64,000 nucleotides of DNA from Pseudomonas hefeiensis (GTDB lineage Bacteria; Pseudomonadota; Gammaproteobacteria; Pseudomonadales; Pseudomonadaceae), in contig NZ_CP117449.1 of assembly GCF_030687835.1 (NCBI RefSeq), positions 3,968,001 to 4,032,000 of the forward strand. Reading direction: 5' to 3'. How positions within the stretch are numbered: the stretch's first letter is position 1; every line of letters starts with the position of its first letter. Below the pieces are notes generated by a model. The model did no database searches. It was not told the origin of the DNA and saw only the letters and a program-made list of their open reading frames with translations. A program made the position numbers and the translations under genes. Positions 31,924 through 39,955 of this stretch are shown here, piece after piece.

Positions 31924-32143
31924 GACAGTAGATCATCATTACCCCATAAAAAATGTCGATTCTTCAGGCCTATGGCCTCGTCCTAGACTGTTTGCAAGCA
32001 GTGGCAACCGGAATTCAGGCGCATCCATGCCGTAAGGCTAGCTGAATTGGACGCAGCGTTGAAGCAAGTTCGCAGCGTGGCCAAGTCAGCGACTCATTTG
32101 CGCAACCAGAAACGCTGCACTAAGCCCCGATAATAAGGAGTGC
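31924..32143. promoter_or_regulatory. Divergent promoter region between a LysR gene and a Rieske oxygenase gene
   Basis: The 220 bases contain AATTCAG (32012-32018) mirrored by CTGAATT (32042-32048), and a short AGGCC-TAT-GGCCT palindrome at 31966. Either could bind the divergent LysR regulator; neither is a strong match to the T-N11-A form. AAGGAG lies just before the Rieske start. Confidence 0.4.
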
Positions 32144-33382
32144 ATGAAAGAAATGCCTAAGTACACCGATGTATTAGACCTGATCAAGCAGCGCAAACCG
32201 CAGCATGCTCTTCCTGGCGCCGCTTATTCTGATGCCGATCTGTATCGCCAGGATCTGGAGCAGATTTGGCATCGGAAGTGGATTTTTGCGGGGCACACTT
32301 TTGAGCTGGAGAAACCAGGCCAATACCTGACCCTGCAGATCGGCGATTACCCGGTAGTCGTTGTACGAGGAAAAGACGGTAGCGTCCGGGCGTTCCACAA
32401 CGCTTGTCGTCATCGTGGTTCAAAGGTCTGCACCGAGGAAAAAGGCAAGGTCGCGAAACTGGTCTGCCCCTACCACAAGTGGACGTTCGAACTCGATGGC
32501 AAGCTTATTTACGCCGGCAACATGGGCCCGGACTTCAACGCGGCCGACCATGGGCTTATACCGGCGCATTGTGAAGTGGTGCACAGCTACATTTATGTCT
32601 GCGTCGCCAAGGTGGCACCGGATTTCGAGAAGTTCCGCAGCGCTGTTTCGCCGTTCATTGGCCCTCACCATCTGGAAGACTGCAAAGTTGCCTTCGAAGC
32701 TCACTTGGTCGAGAAAGGTAACTGGAAACTCGTCTTCGAGAATAATCGCGAGTGCTATCACTGTGACGGGACCCACCCTGAACTGCTGAAGTCGTTTGTA
32801 GAAAACGTATCTGTCCAGGGCATCGGCGGTGACGAAGATCCGGAGCTTGCCGCCCACTGGAGCGCCTGCGAGGCAGCAGGTTTGGCGAGTCGGATCAACA
32901 TGGATCCTGAAGGTCAATATCGGATGACCCGGATCCCCCTCAGCGACGGTGCCAGCAGCTACACCATGGACGGCAAGCCTGCCGTCGCCAGACGCCTGGA
33001 TCGCAGTGGTGTCGATAATATCGGCGCGCTGCTGTACTTCAACTATCCATCGACCTGGAATCACTTTCTTGGCGACCACGCACTGAGCTTTCGAGTGCTG
33101 CCTCAAGGTCCGGGCGAGACCGTCGTGACCACCCGCTGGTTGGTGCACAAGGATGCACAGGAAGGGGTGGACTACGATATCGAGCGCCTGACCAAGGTCT
33201 GGATCGCGACCAATGACCAGGACCGACGCCTGGTCGAGGGAGCACAGGTCGGCGTCACGTCACCCGCTTATCAACCGGGCCCGTACTCACCGCTGGTAGA
33301 GAATGGCGTCAACCAGTTCGTCGACTGGTACTGCGAGGTCATGACCCGGCGCCTGACGGAAGCGGCTTCAAGCGTTCTATAA
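32144..33382 (+). CDS. Rieske aromatic-ring-hydroxylating-type oxygenase, GbcA-like (onium N-demethylase)
   Basis: This 412-residue terminal oxygenase has a Rieske [2Fe-2S] motif C88-x-H90 ... C108-x2-H111 and a mononuclear iron site in NNRECYHCDGTHPEL (H206, H211, with E203 as likely bridging residue). It is closely similar to GbcA, the glycine betaine monooxygenase of Pseudomonas. Such enzymes hydroxylate an N-methyl group, releasing formaldehyde. No reductase gene adjoins it; the only one in the window is at 59125. The ribosome site AAGGAG is 3 bases from this ATG, so the ATG at 32153 is an alternative start. Confidence 0.9.
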   Translation: MKEMPKYTDVLDLIKQRKPQHALPGAAYSDADLYRQDLEQIWHRKWIFAGHTFELEKPGQYLTLQIGDYPVVVVRGKDGSVRAFHNACRHRGSKVCTEEKGKVAKLVCPYHKWTFELDGKLIYAGNMGPDFNAADHGLIPAHCEVVHSYIYVCVAKVAPDFEKFRSAVSPFIGPHHLEDCKVAFEAHLVEKGNWKLVFENNRECYHCDGTHPELLKSFVENVSVQGIGGDEDPELAAHWSACEAAGLASRINMDPEGQYRMTRIPLSDGASSYTMDGKPAVARRLDRSGVDNIGALLYFNYPSTWNHFLGDHALSFRVLPQGPGETVVTTRWLVHKDAQEGVDYDIERLTKVWIATNDQDRRLVEGAQVGVTSPAYQPGPYSPLVENGVNQFVDWYCEVMTRRLTEAASSVL

Positions 33383-33662
33383 GCAGCGCAAAACGAGGCG
33401 AACGGAACATAAACCGTCCATTTGATTTAAAAGTTTCCATACATAAATAAGAACATGGCATTGGACGCCTCATAAAGGTGGCGAACGCCATAACGGGTGC
33501 GCATGAGCCAGGGATGACTCAACAGTTCAAGGCAGAACTATGGCGCACCGTAATGACTCACGTTCGGTATTCGAACGGACTGCCAATATGCGCTTGCCCT
33601 CCAGCTGTAATAGCGACTGAGACAAGTTAAATATTTGGTCATAAAGATAAGAAGAGGGTCGT
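33383..33662. promoter_or_regulatory. Upstream region of the ProU-like operon with a dyad at 33561-33577
   Basis: The 280-base gap contains CGTTCG-GTATT-CGAACG (33561-33577), a perfect 6-bp dyad whose geometry suits a LysR-type site. It is AT-rich near 33420-33450 and 33620-33660. A ribosome site AGAGGG precedes the proV-like start. No gene is visible. Confidence 0.45.
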
Positions 33663-34835
33663 ATGAGCCATGACGATGAAATTCTTTCGGTAAAAAACAT
33701 TTTCAAGGTCTTTGGTTCTAACCCAGACATCGCCATGAAAATGCTGCGCAATGGCGCCGACAAGAACGAGATTTTTGATAAAACCGGCCATGTGGTTGGT
33801 GTATTTGATGCAAGTTTCTCGGTCAAGCGAGGCGAAATTTTCGTGATCATGGGGCTGTCAGGTTCTGGCAAATCGACCATGGTGCGCCTGTTCAATCGCT
33901 TGATCGAACCCACCTCGGGAAGCATTCACCTCAACGGCCGCGAAATTACCGGGCTTTCGGATAAAGCCTTGCTCGATGTGCGGCGCAAGGAAATGGGCAT
34001 GGTGTTCCAATCCTTTGCGCTGATGCCCCACATGAGCGTGCTGGAAAATACCTCCTTTGGCCTGGAAATCGCCGGCGTGCCGGAAAAAGAACGCCATCTG
34101 CGCGCCCAGGAAGCCTTGAGCCAGGTGGGTCTGGCGGGCCACGAGCACAGCTACCCACATCAACTGTCTGGCGGCATGCAACAACGTGTCGGACTGGCCA
34201 GGGCATTGGCCAACGACCCGACGATCCTGCTGATGGACGAGGCATTTTCGGCCCTCGACCCACTGATCCGCAGCGAGATGCAGGGTGAACTGATCCGTCT
34301 GCAGGCTGAACAACAGCGCACCATCATCTTTATCTCCCACGACATCGAGGAAGCCATTCGCATCGGCCATCGCATCGCGATCATGGAAGGTGGTCGGGTC
34401 GTGCAGATCGGCACCCCGCAGGAACTGATCAACCAGCCGGCGACGGACTATGTGCGCAATTTCTTCAAGGGGTTCGACAGTTCGAGAGTGCTGACTGCCG
34501 GAGATGTGGCTCAACTGGATCCGGAAATGATCTGCCGGGTGAACGGTAAAGCGCCCAGTTTCAAAGCAGGCACACCCTATGGCTACCTGATCGACGAGCA
34601 AGATCAATTGCTGGGTGTCGTTGATACCGATGGCAACGGGAGCGTAGCGCAGGACGTTGCAGGTCAACGCCACAGTCTGCATGAACAACGCCCCGTGTAC
34701 CTCGATACACCGCTGCATGACGTGCTGGATATCGCCGCGACACTTCCTTATCCAGTACCGGTGCTTGACCGCGCAGGTGCCCTCAAGGGGACGCTTTCCA
34801 AGAGTCAGCTACTTCAAACCCTGAGTCGCCATTAA
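33663..34835 (+). CDS. proV: ProU-like quaternary amine ABC transporter ATPase
   Basis: This 390-residue ATPase is of the ProV/OpuAA type. The P-loop GLSGSGKST is at residues 64-72, with the ABC signature LSGGMQQRVGL and Walker B LLMDEAFSALD after it. A C-terminal regulatory region from about residue 290 aligns with the tandem CBS domain of ProV but is poorly conserved. The long insertion before the first strand (GSNPDIAMKMLRNGADKNEI) is typical of ProV. It powers import of betaines or related osmolytes and is first in the operon with permease, binding protein and dddP. Confidence 0.95.
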   Translation: MSHDDEILSVKNIFKVFGSNPDIAMKMLRNGADKNEIFDKTGHVVGVFDASFSVKRGEIFVIMGLSGSGKSTMVRLFNRLIEPTSGSIHLNGREITGLSDKALLDVRRKEMGMVFQSFALMPHMSVLENTSFGLEIAGVPEKERHLRAQEALSQVGLAGHEHSYPHQLSGGMQQRVGLARALANDPTILLMDEAFSALDPLIRSEMQGELIRLQAEQQRTIIFISHDIEEAIRIGHRIAIMEGGRVVQIGTPQELINQPATDYVRNFFKGFDSSRVLTAGDVAQLDPEMICRVNGKAPSFKAGTPYGYLIDEQDQLLGVVDTDGNGSVAQDVAGQRHSLHEQRPVYLDTPLHDVLDIAATLPYPVPVLDRAGALKGTLSKSQLLQTLSRH

Positions 34836-34867
34836 GTGTCGGTGCAAACAAAAAAGAGGTAGCCACC

Positions 34868-35821
34868 ATGTCAGATTTCGGTTTTTTAGACCCCTTCCAA
34901 ACGGCGATCATCCCGTTGGGCGAATGGGTGCAAAACGCACTCAACTATCTCGTCCATAACTTCCGGGACGTGTTCCGGGCGGTGCGCTGGCCAATCGATC
35001 AAGTGCTCAACGGCATTGAGTTCATCCTGCAAAGCATCCCGCCGACTATCGGAATCCTGCTGTCGTCGCTATTGGGTTGGCAACTGGCAGGCAAGCGCAT
35101 GGCGCTGCTTTGCCTGGTGACCCTGACCCTGCTCGGTTCGATCGGGGTGTGGTCCGAATCCATGACCACGCTGTCCCTCGTCCTCACTTCGGTGTTCTTC
35201 TGTGCGTTGTTCGGGGTCCCGTTGGGCATTCTCAGCGCCAGGAACGACCACCTGGAACGGGCCATAAGACCTGTCCTGGACGCCATGCAGACGCTGCCGG
35301 CCTTCGTCTATCTAGTACCGGTGGTGATGTTATTCGGCATCGGTAACGTCCCCGGCGTTCTGGTGACCATCGTCTTTGCCCTCCCTCCACTGGTACGCCT
35401 GACTAATTTAGGTATCCGCCAAGTGCCGGAAGACAAGATCGAGGCGGCCCGCGCTTTCGGCTGCACGCCTCGGCAGATGCTCATGCGCGTGCAACTGCCA
35501 TTGGCCACGTCAACCATCATGGCGGGCCTCAACCAAACCCTGATGCTCTCTCTGTCAATGGTGGTCATCGCTTCGATGATCTCTGTCGGCGGACTGGGGC
35601 AGATGGTCCTGCGTGGTATCGGTCGCCTGGACATGGGCCTGGCCACCGTAGGGGGAGTCGGGCTGGTGTTGCTCGCCATCTTCCTCGATCGCCTCACACA
35701 GGCCATGGGCGAACGCATCAAAGCCGACCCAAGTTTACGCTGGTACCACACCGGTCCGGTCGGGCTTGTCATGCGCCTCTTCGGCTCACGCCAGCCTCCA
35801 GCGCAGCGCAAGACTGCATGA
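34868..35821 (+). CDS. proW: ProU-like quaternary amine ABC transporter permease
   Basis: This 317-residue inner-membrane permease is of the ProW type. It has an extended N-terminus of about 60 residues before the first membrane helix and then about seven helices. The EAA loop is EDKIEAARAFGCTPRQML (about residues 195-212), the contact site for the ATPase. The start follows AAAGAGGTAGCCACC. It is 32 bases after the ATPase gene and 54 before the binding-protein gene. Confidence 0.95.
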   Translation: MSDFGFLDPFQTAIIPLGEWVQNALNYLVHNFRDVFRAVRWPIDQVLNGIEFILQSIPPTIGILLSSLLGWQLAGKRMALLCLVTLTLLGSIGVWSESMTTLSLVLTSVFFCALFGVPLGILSARNDHLERAIRPVLDAMQTLPAFVYLVPVVMLFGIGNVPGVLVTIVFALPPLVRLTNLGIRQVPEDKIEAARAFGCTPRQMLMRVQLPLATSTIMAGLNQTLMLSLSMVVIASMISVGGLGQMVLRGIGRLDMGLATVGGVGLVLLAIFLDRLTQAMGERIKADPSLRWYHTGPVGLVMRLFGSRQPPAQRKTA

Positions 35822-35875
35822 AATTTCGATTAGAACTGCCGCACTCAACTAAAAAAACGAAGAAAGGTATGTGAC

Positions 35876-36901
35876 ATGTGCGAATTGAAACTCTCCCGCA
35901 ACATCCGGCGGTGCATCTCGGCTGTCGCCCTGACCGTCTTGTCATTCCATGCCGTGGCCTCGGCCGACAAGCCCGGCGACGGTGTATCGGTAACACCGAT
36001 CTTTCCTTCCATCGCCGAAGAACGCTTTCGGGGTGAAATCGCCATGGAGGGCCTGCGTGAACTTGGGTACAAGATCAAGGAGCCGAAGGAAACCGAGTAC
36101 TCCGTAATGTTGGTAGCCTTGGGCAGTGGCGACGCGGATTTCACCGTGCACATGTGGGACAATCTCCACGACACCTTCTACCAAAAGGCGGGTGGTGACG
36201 AGGACATGGTCAAGGCAGGCGATATCATGCCTGGAGTATTGCAGGGCTATCTGATCGATAAAAAGACGGCTGATGCCTACAACATCAAATACCTGACTGA
36301 CCTCAAGAAGCCAGAGATCGCAAAGCTGTTCGACGTCGACGGCGATGGTAAAGCGGACCTGACCGGCTGCAACCCCGGTTGGGGCTGTGAGCTCACCATT
36401 GACCATCACCTCAAGGCCTATGGTCTTGAGAAAGCGGTCAACCACAATCGCGGCTCCTACTTCGCGCTGATGGCAGACACCATCACCCGCTACAAACAGG
36501 GCCAGCCGATCCTCTATTACACCTGGGTCCCTCAGTGGATCGCCGGTGTGTTGGTCGAAGGTAAAGACGTGGTATGGCTCGAAGTACCGTACACCGACCT
36601 GCCAGGCGGCAATAACAAAGTCGACACCTCCTACAAAGGCAAGAATCTCGGTTTCGCCGTAGACAAGGTAGAGGCGGTACTCAACAAAGACTTTGCCAAA
36701 GAAAATCCAGCGGCCTTGAAGTTTCTTTCCCAGATGCAGATCAGCACTGACGACGAAAGTGCGCAGAACCTGAGAATGCAAAAGGGTGAGAACAAGCCAG
36801 CGGATATCACCCGGCATGCCAAGGAGTGGGTTGCTGCTCACCGTCAGCAATTCGACGCCTGGCTCCAAGCTTCCCGGGCTGCGGCCCAAGCCAGCAAGTA
36901 A
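35876..36901 (+). CDS. proX: ProX-like periplasmic quaternary amine-binding protein
   Basis: The 341-residue protein has an N-terminal signal peptide (cleavage expected after AVASA, residue 30). It is strongly similar to E. coli ProX, including LFDVDGDGKADLTGCNPGWG. The three tryptophans of the cation-pi cage are conserved: W94 (VHMWDNLHD), W169 (NPGWGCE) and W217 (YYTWVPQW). Two cysteines (C165, C171) correspond to the ProX disulfide. It therefore most likely binds a betaine or a sulfonium analogue such as DMSP. The start follows AAAGGTATGTGAC. Confidence 0.95.
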   Translation: MCELKLSRNIRRCISAVALTVLSFHAVASADKPGDGVSVTPIFPSIAEERFRGEIAMEGLRELGYKIKEPKETEYSVMLVALGSGDADFTVHMWDNLHDTFYQKAGGDEDMVKAGDIMPGVLQGYLIDKKTADAYNIKYLTDLKKPEIAKLFDVDGDGKADLTGCNPGWGCELTIDHHLKAYGLEKAVNHNRGSYFALMADTITRYKQGQPILYYTWVPQWIAGVLVEGKDVVWLEVPYTDLPGGNNKVDTSYKGKNLGFAVDKVEAVLNKDFAKENPAALKFLSQMQISTDDESAQNLRMQKGENKPADITRHAKEWVAAHRQQFDAWLQASRAAAQASK

Positions 36902-37012
36902 CGGCCCTCCTCCTTCGCCAGGCGCACTTGTGGCCTGGCCACCCAGCCTGGCCTTGAATGACTGATGTGCTGTGTCCGATGGTTATCCAGTAATGAAATC
37001 AGGATGGAATTC

Positions 37013-38371
37013 ATGACGACTTCACCTTTTTCTGTTCCGGCCGGCGCTCGCCGTATCGACCCAGCCAGGCAGCGCGCAGCTGCGCTGAAAGCCGACGGCT
37101 CCATCGACGACAACAATCGTGTCGAGATAGGACCTACACCACTGGCTTTCGCGGAGTGGGCTCAACTGGGCCTGCAAGCGCCTCATCTACCGACCATGCG
37201 CCAATACCGCCTGCAGCGGATCGTCGACCAACTGGTCGCTCGCGACCTTGGCGGCATCCTGTTGTTTGACCCGCTGAATATCCGCTACACCACCGACACC
37301 ACGAACATGCAATTGTGGACGACCCATAATCCCGCGCGAGCGTGTTTCGTCGCGGCCAGCGGCCATGTAGTGCTGTGGGATTTCCATGGCTGTGATCACC
37401 TCTCCGCCCACTTACCGTTGGTTACCGAGTTACGCAGCGGCGCGTCGTTCTTCTATTTCGAGACCGGTGAACACACCGATCGCCATGCCAGGCATTTCGC
37501 AGACCAGCTCGACGAGCTGCTGCGTCAACACGCCGGAGCCAACCGGCGCCTGGCGGTAGACCGGATCGAAGTCGCAGGCTTACGCGCACTGGATGCACTC
37601 GCGGTCGAGATTTGCAGCGGCCAGGAAGTGACCGAGTTTGCGCGGATGATCAAAGGCCCCGATGAAATCAGGGCTATGCGCTGCGCGGTGGCTTCATGCG
37701 AAGCGTCCATCGCCGAAATGCATCAGGCACTGCGGGCAGGAGCAACGGAAAACGATGTCTGGGCCGCCCTGCACTCCGGCAATATCCGCCGGGGCGGCGA
37801 GTGGATCGAAACGCGAATACTCAGCTCCGGCCCACGCACCAATCCGTGGTTCCAGGAGTCCGGCCCACGGGTATTGAACGATGGCGACTTATTGTCGTTC
37901 GACACGGACCTGATCGGCACCTACGGCATGTGCGTGGACATGTCCCGCAGTTGGATCTGTGGAGGACTCGAGCCAACAGCCGAACAGAAGCGCCTCTATC
38001 GAATTGCCCATGACCATATCATCCATAACACCGAGTTGATAAAGCCAGGCGTACGCTTTACCGAGCTGACCGCCAAGGCGCACCGCCTGCCCGAACCCTG
38101 CCGGGCTCAACGCTACGGCGTGATTTACCACGGTGTAGGGCTGTGTGATGAATACCCAAGCATTCGCTATCCGGAAGACTTGGAATCCTACGGATACGAG
38201 GGTGAATTACTGCCGGGCATGGCGCTTTGTGTCGAGGCGTATGTGGGAGAGGTGGGAGGGCAGGACGGGATCAAGTTGGAGAACCAGGTGCTGGTCACGG
38301 AGACCGGTTATGAACTGCTGACCCACTATCCCTTCGACGACAGTTTCCTGCGGGATACAACGCCCAATTAA
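37013..38371 (+). CDS. dddP: DddP-type DMSP lyase (M24 metallopeptidase fold)
   Basis: This 452-residue protein closely matches DddP, which cleaves dimethylsulfoniopropionate to acrylate and dimethyl sulfide. The shared stretch includes DNNRVEIGP, FDPLNIRYTTDTTNMQLW and ISSGPRTNPWFQE-like SSGPRTNPWFQES. The two-metal site is complete: D297, D299, D309, H373, E408 and E423. The proposed catalytic D379 and Y368 are also present; all are offset by exactly two from the numbering I recall for the Ruegeria enzyme. It follows the ProU-like importer in the same direction. The start at 37013 follows AGGATGGAATTC. Confidence 0.9.
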   Translation: MTTSPFSVPAGARRIDPARQRAAALKADGSIDDNNRVEIGPTPLAFAEWAQLGLQAPHLPTMRQYRLQRIVDQLVARDLGGILLFDPLNIRYTTDTTNMQLWTTHNPARACFVAASGHVVLWDFHGCDHLSAHLPLVTELRSGASFFYFETGEHTDRHARHFADQLDELLRQHAGANRRLAVDRIEVAGLRALDALAVEICSGQEVTEFARMIKGPDEIRAMRCAVASCEASIAEMHQALRAGATENDVWAALHSGNIRRGGEWIETRILSSGPRTNPWFQESGPRVLNDGDLLSFDTDLIGTYGMCVDMSRSWICGGLEPTAEQKRLYRIAHDHIIHNTELIKPGVRFTELTAKAHRLPEPCRAQRYGVIYHGVGLCDEYPSIRYPEDLESYGYEGELLPGMALCVEAYVGEVGGQDGIKLENQVLVTETGYELLTHYPFDDSFLRDTTPN

Positions 38372-38809
38372 TGAGTCAATCGATTGAGACCCGCAAGGGA
38401 TCAAGCGTAGGGTTTCTCCTGCTTGATAACTTCTCCCTGGCTTGCTTCACGCAATGCCTGGACGTGCTGGTGACCGCCAACCTCATCCGGCCCGGATCTA
38501 TAAAAGTCCATACTTTCAGTCGCAACGATTGCGAAGTCATCCCCGTTAGGCCTGGATTTGCTCGCCGAATGCGTTCGACTGTCCAAGCGCCAAATCCAAC
38601 GCTTGTTTCGCGAACAAATCAGCACGTCCCCTCAGCGCTACTATCTGGAGCTGCGACTTAGAGAAGCGCGTCGCCTGATACAAAACTCCAGACTGTCAGT
38701 CACTGATGTCGCCATTGCCTGCGGTTTCGTCTCCACTCCTCATTTCAGTAAGTGCTATAGCGCCCTATTCGACCATCCCCCATCGAAAGAAGATCGCTAC
38801 GAAATATAG
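38371..38809 (+). pseudogene. GlxA/GbdR-type AraC regulator with large internal deletion
   Basis: The first 57 or so codons encode the start of a DJ-1/PfpI-like domain (VGFLLLDNFSLACFTQCLDV). The frame then breaks near 38545, and the next frame encodes only the C-terminal helix-turn-helix (LAECVRLSKRQIQRLFREQI to CGFVSTPHFSKCYSALF). About 180 residues are missing compared with full-length relatives. The ATG overlaps the dddP stop (TAATG), so the intact gene was translationally coupled to dddP and probably regulated it. Confidence 0.85.
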
Positions 38810-39041
38810 CGTTTGCTGGCAGACAACCTCGGCTGTGTCGCCGGACGTTCGTTTCACTACGTGCGGCCGCGCGCCCACCTGCCTGCTCTTTGGTTACGGG
38901 TATCCCCCTATTCGCCTGGCACCAACTTATAACGCAGGGTCATGTATTGCCTTCAATAAATGTTAGTTGTTGCGCCAGTGTTGCCCCCCGTAATCTGCAT
39001 ACGAACCAAAACCGCAAACTATTTTAATAACAGGGCACTGT
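38810..39041. other. Intergenic region upstream of the second lyase-flavoprotein module
   Basis: The 232 bases are GC-rich on the left and AT-rich from 38930 to 39040 (ending AACTATTTTAATAACAGGGC), where the promoter of the 39042 gene probably lies. No clear dyad is seen. Confidence 0.4.
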
Positions 39042-39932
39042 ATGAACTTCGATGGCGTGTGGACTCCCGTTGTAACTCCCTTTAATACTTCGGGTTCCGT
39101 GGACTTCAGGTCGCTGGAAAACATCATTGACTCACTTATCGAACCAGGTGTGCATGGCCTGATCGTCGGTGGTACGACGGGCGAATACTATGCCTTGTCC
39201 CACGATGAACGGCTGGCGCTTTTCGATTTCATCGCCGACTACGCCAAATCGCGTATTCCGTTGATGGCGGGTATCAACGCCACCACCACCCAGGAAAGCC
39301 TCACGCTGGGCCTTCATGCAAAAAAAGTGGGTTTCAATGCCATTCTTCTTGCCGCTCCCTACTACTGCCAACCGACGCAACAAGAACTGCTGATCCATGC
39401 CTTGAGCGTCGATGACGCGCTCGACATGCCCATCATGCTCTACAACTTTCCGGCCCGGACCGGGACTGAAATGTCGTGGGCGTTCATCAACGGGCTTAAG
39501 GGCCGCCCCAACTTCCAGGCCATCAAGGAAAGCACCGGTTCGATTGAACGCATGCACGGCCTGCTCAACGAACACACCGATCAGCTGCAAGTGAGCTGCG
39601 GCATGGATGACCAGGTGCTGGAATTCTTCACCTGGGGCGCCCGCAGCTGGGTCGCTGGCGCGTCCAACTTCCTTGCGCCAGAACATGTTGCACTGTACCA
39701 GGCGTGTGTCGTGGAAAAGGACATGATCAAAGGCCGTGAACTGGCTACCCGTTTACTGCCGATGCTCAACCTGCTCGAACAAGGCGGCAAGTTCTGCCAG
39801 TACATCAAACACGGCTGCGAATTGGCCGGCCAGCCGGTGGGTGTGACCCGCCTGCCTTTGCAACCGCTCAGCGATGCAGAAAAAAGCGCATTCAAGATCG
39901 TTTATGAACAGCTGACGGCTCATCGCGCCTGA
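39042..39932 (+). CDS. Dihydrodipicolinate synthase (DHDPS)-family lyase, module 2
   Basis: This 296-residue class I aldolase-fold enzyme has an intact catalytic set: GGTTGE at 43-48, Y134 in YNFPART, R139 as likely carboxylate binder, and Schiff-base K162 in AIKEST. It is closer to DapA-type enzymes than the paralogue at 28198. Its location next to an FAD oxidoreductase, not in lysine synthesis, argues for catabolism of an oxo-acid derived from an amine. The start follows AGGGCACTGT. The next gene begins 23 bases downstream. Confidence 0.87.
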   Translation: MNFDGVWTPVVTPFNTSGSVDFRSLENIIDSLIEPGVHGLIVGGTTGEYYALSHDERLALFDFIADYAKSRIPLMAGINATTTQESLTLGLHAKKVGFNAILLAAPYYCQPTQQELLIHALSVDDALDMPIMLYNFPARTGTEMSWAFINGLKGRPNFQAIKESTGSIERMHGLLNEHTDQLQVSCGMDDQVLEFFTWGARSWVAGASNFLAPEHVALYQACVVEKDMIKGRELATRLLPMLNLLEQGGKFCQYIKHGCELAGQPVGVTRLPLQPLSDAEKSAFKIVYEQLTAHRA

Positions 39933-39955
39933 CCCATACGGCGGAGGCGTTTGCC

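Noticed and set aside
32144..33382. Assignment of this Rieske gene as the canonical gbcA
   Set aside because: No gbcB is adjacent, the neighbours differ from the known gbc locus, and a second similar gene is present, so the exact substrate is left open.
36901..37012. Upstream start for dddP at 36965
   Set aside because: The extra residues lack similarity to DddP, and the start has no ribosome site.
39042..39932. Assignment as dapA (lysine synthesis)
   Set aside because: The catalytic residues fit, but its location with an amine oxidoreductase and a GbdR-like regulator argues for a catabolic role.
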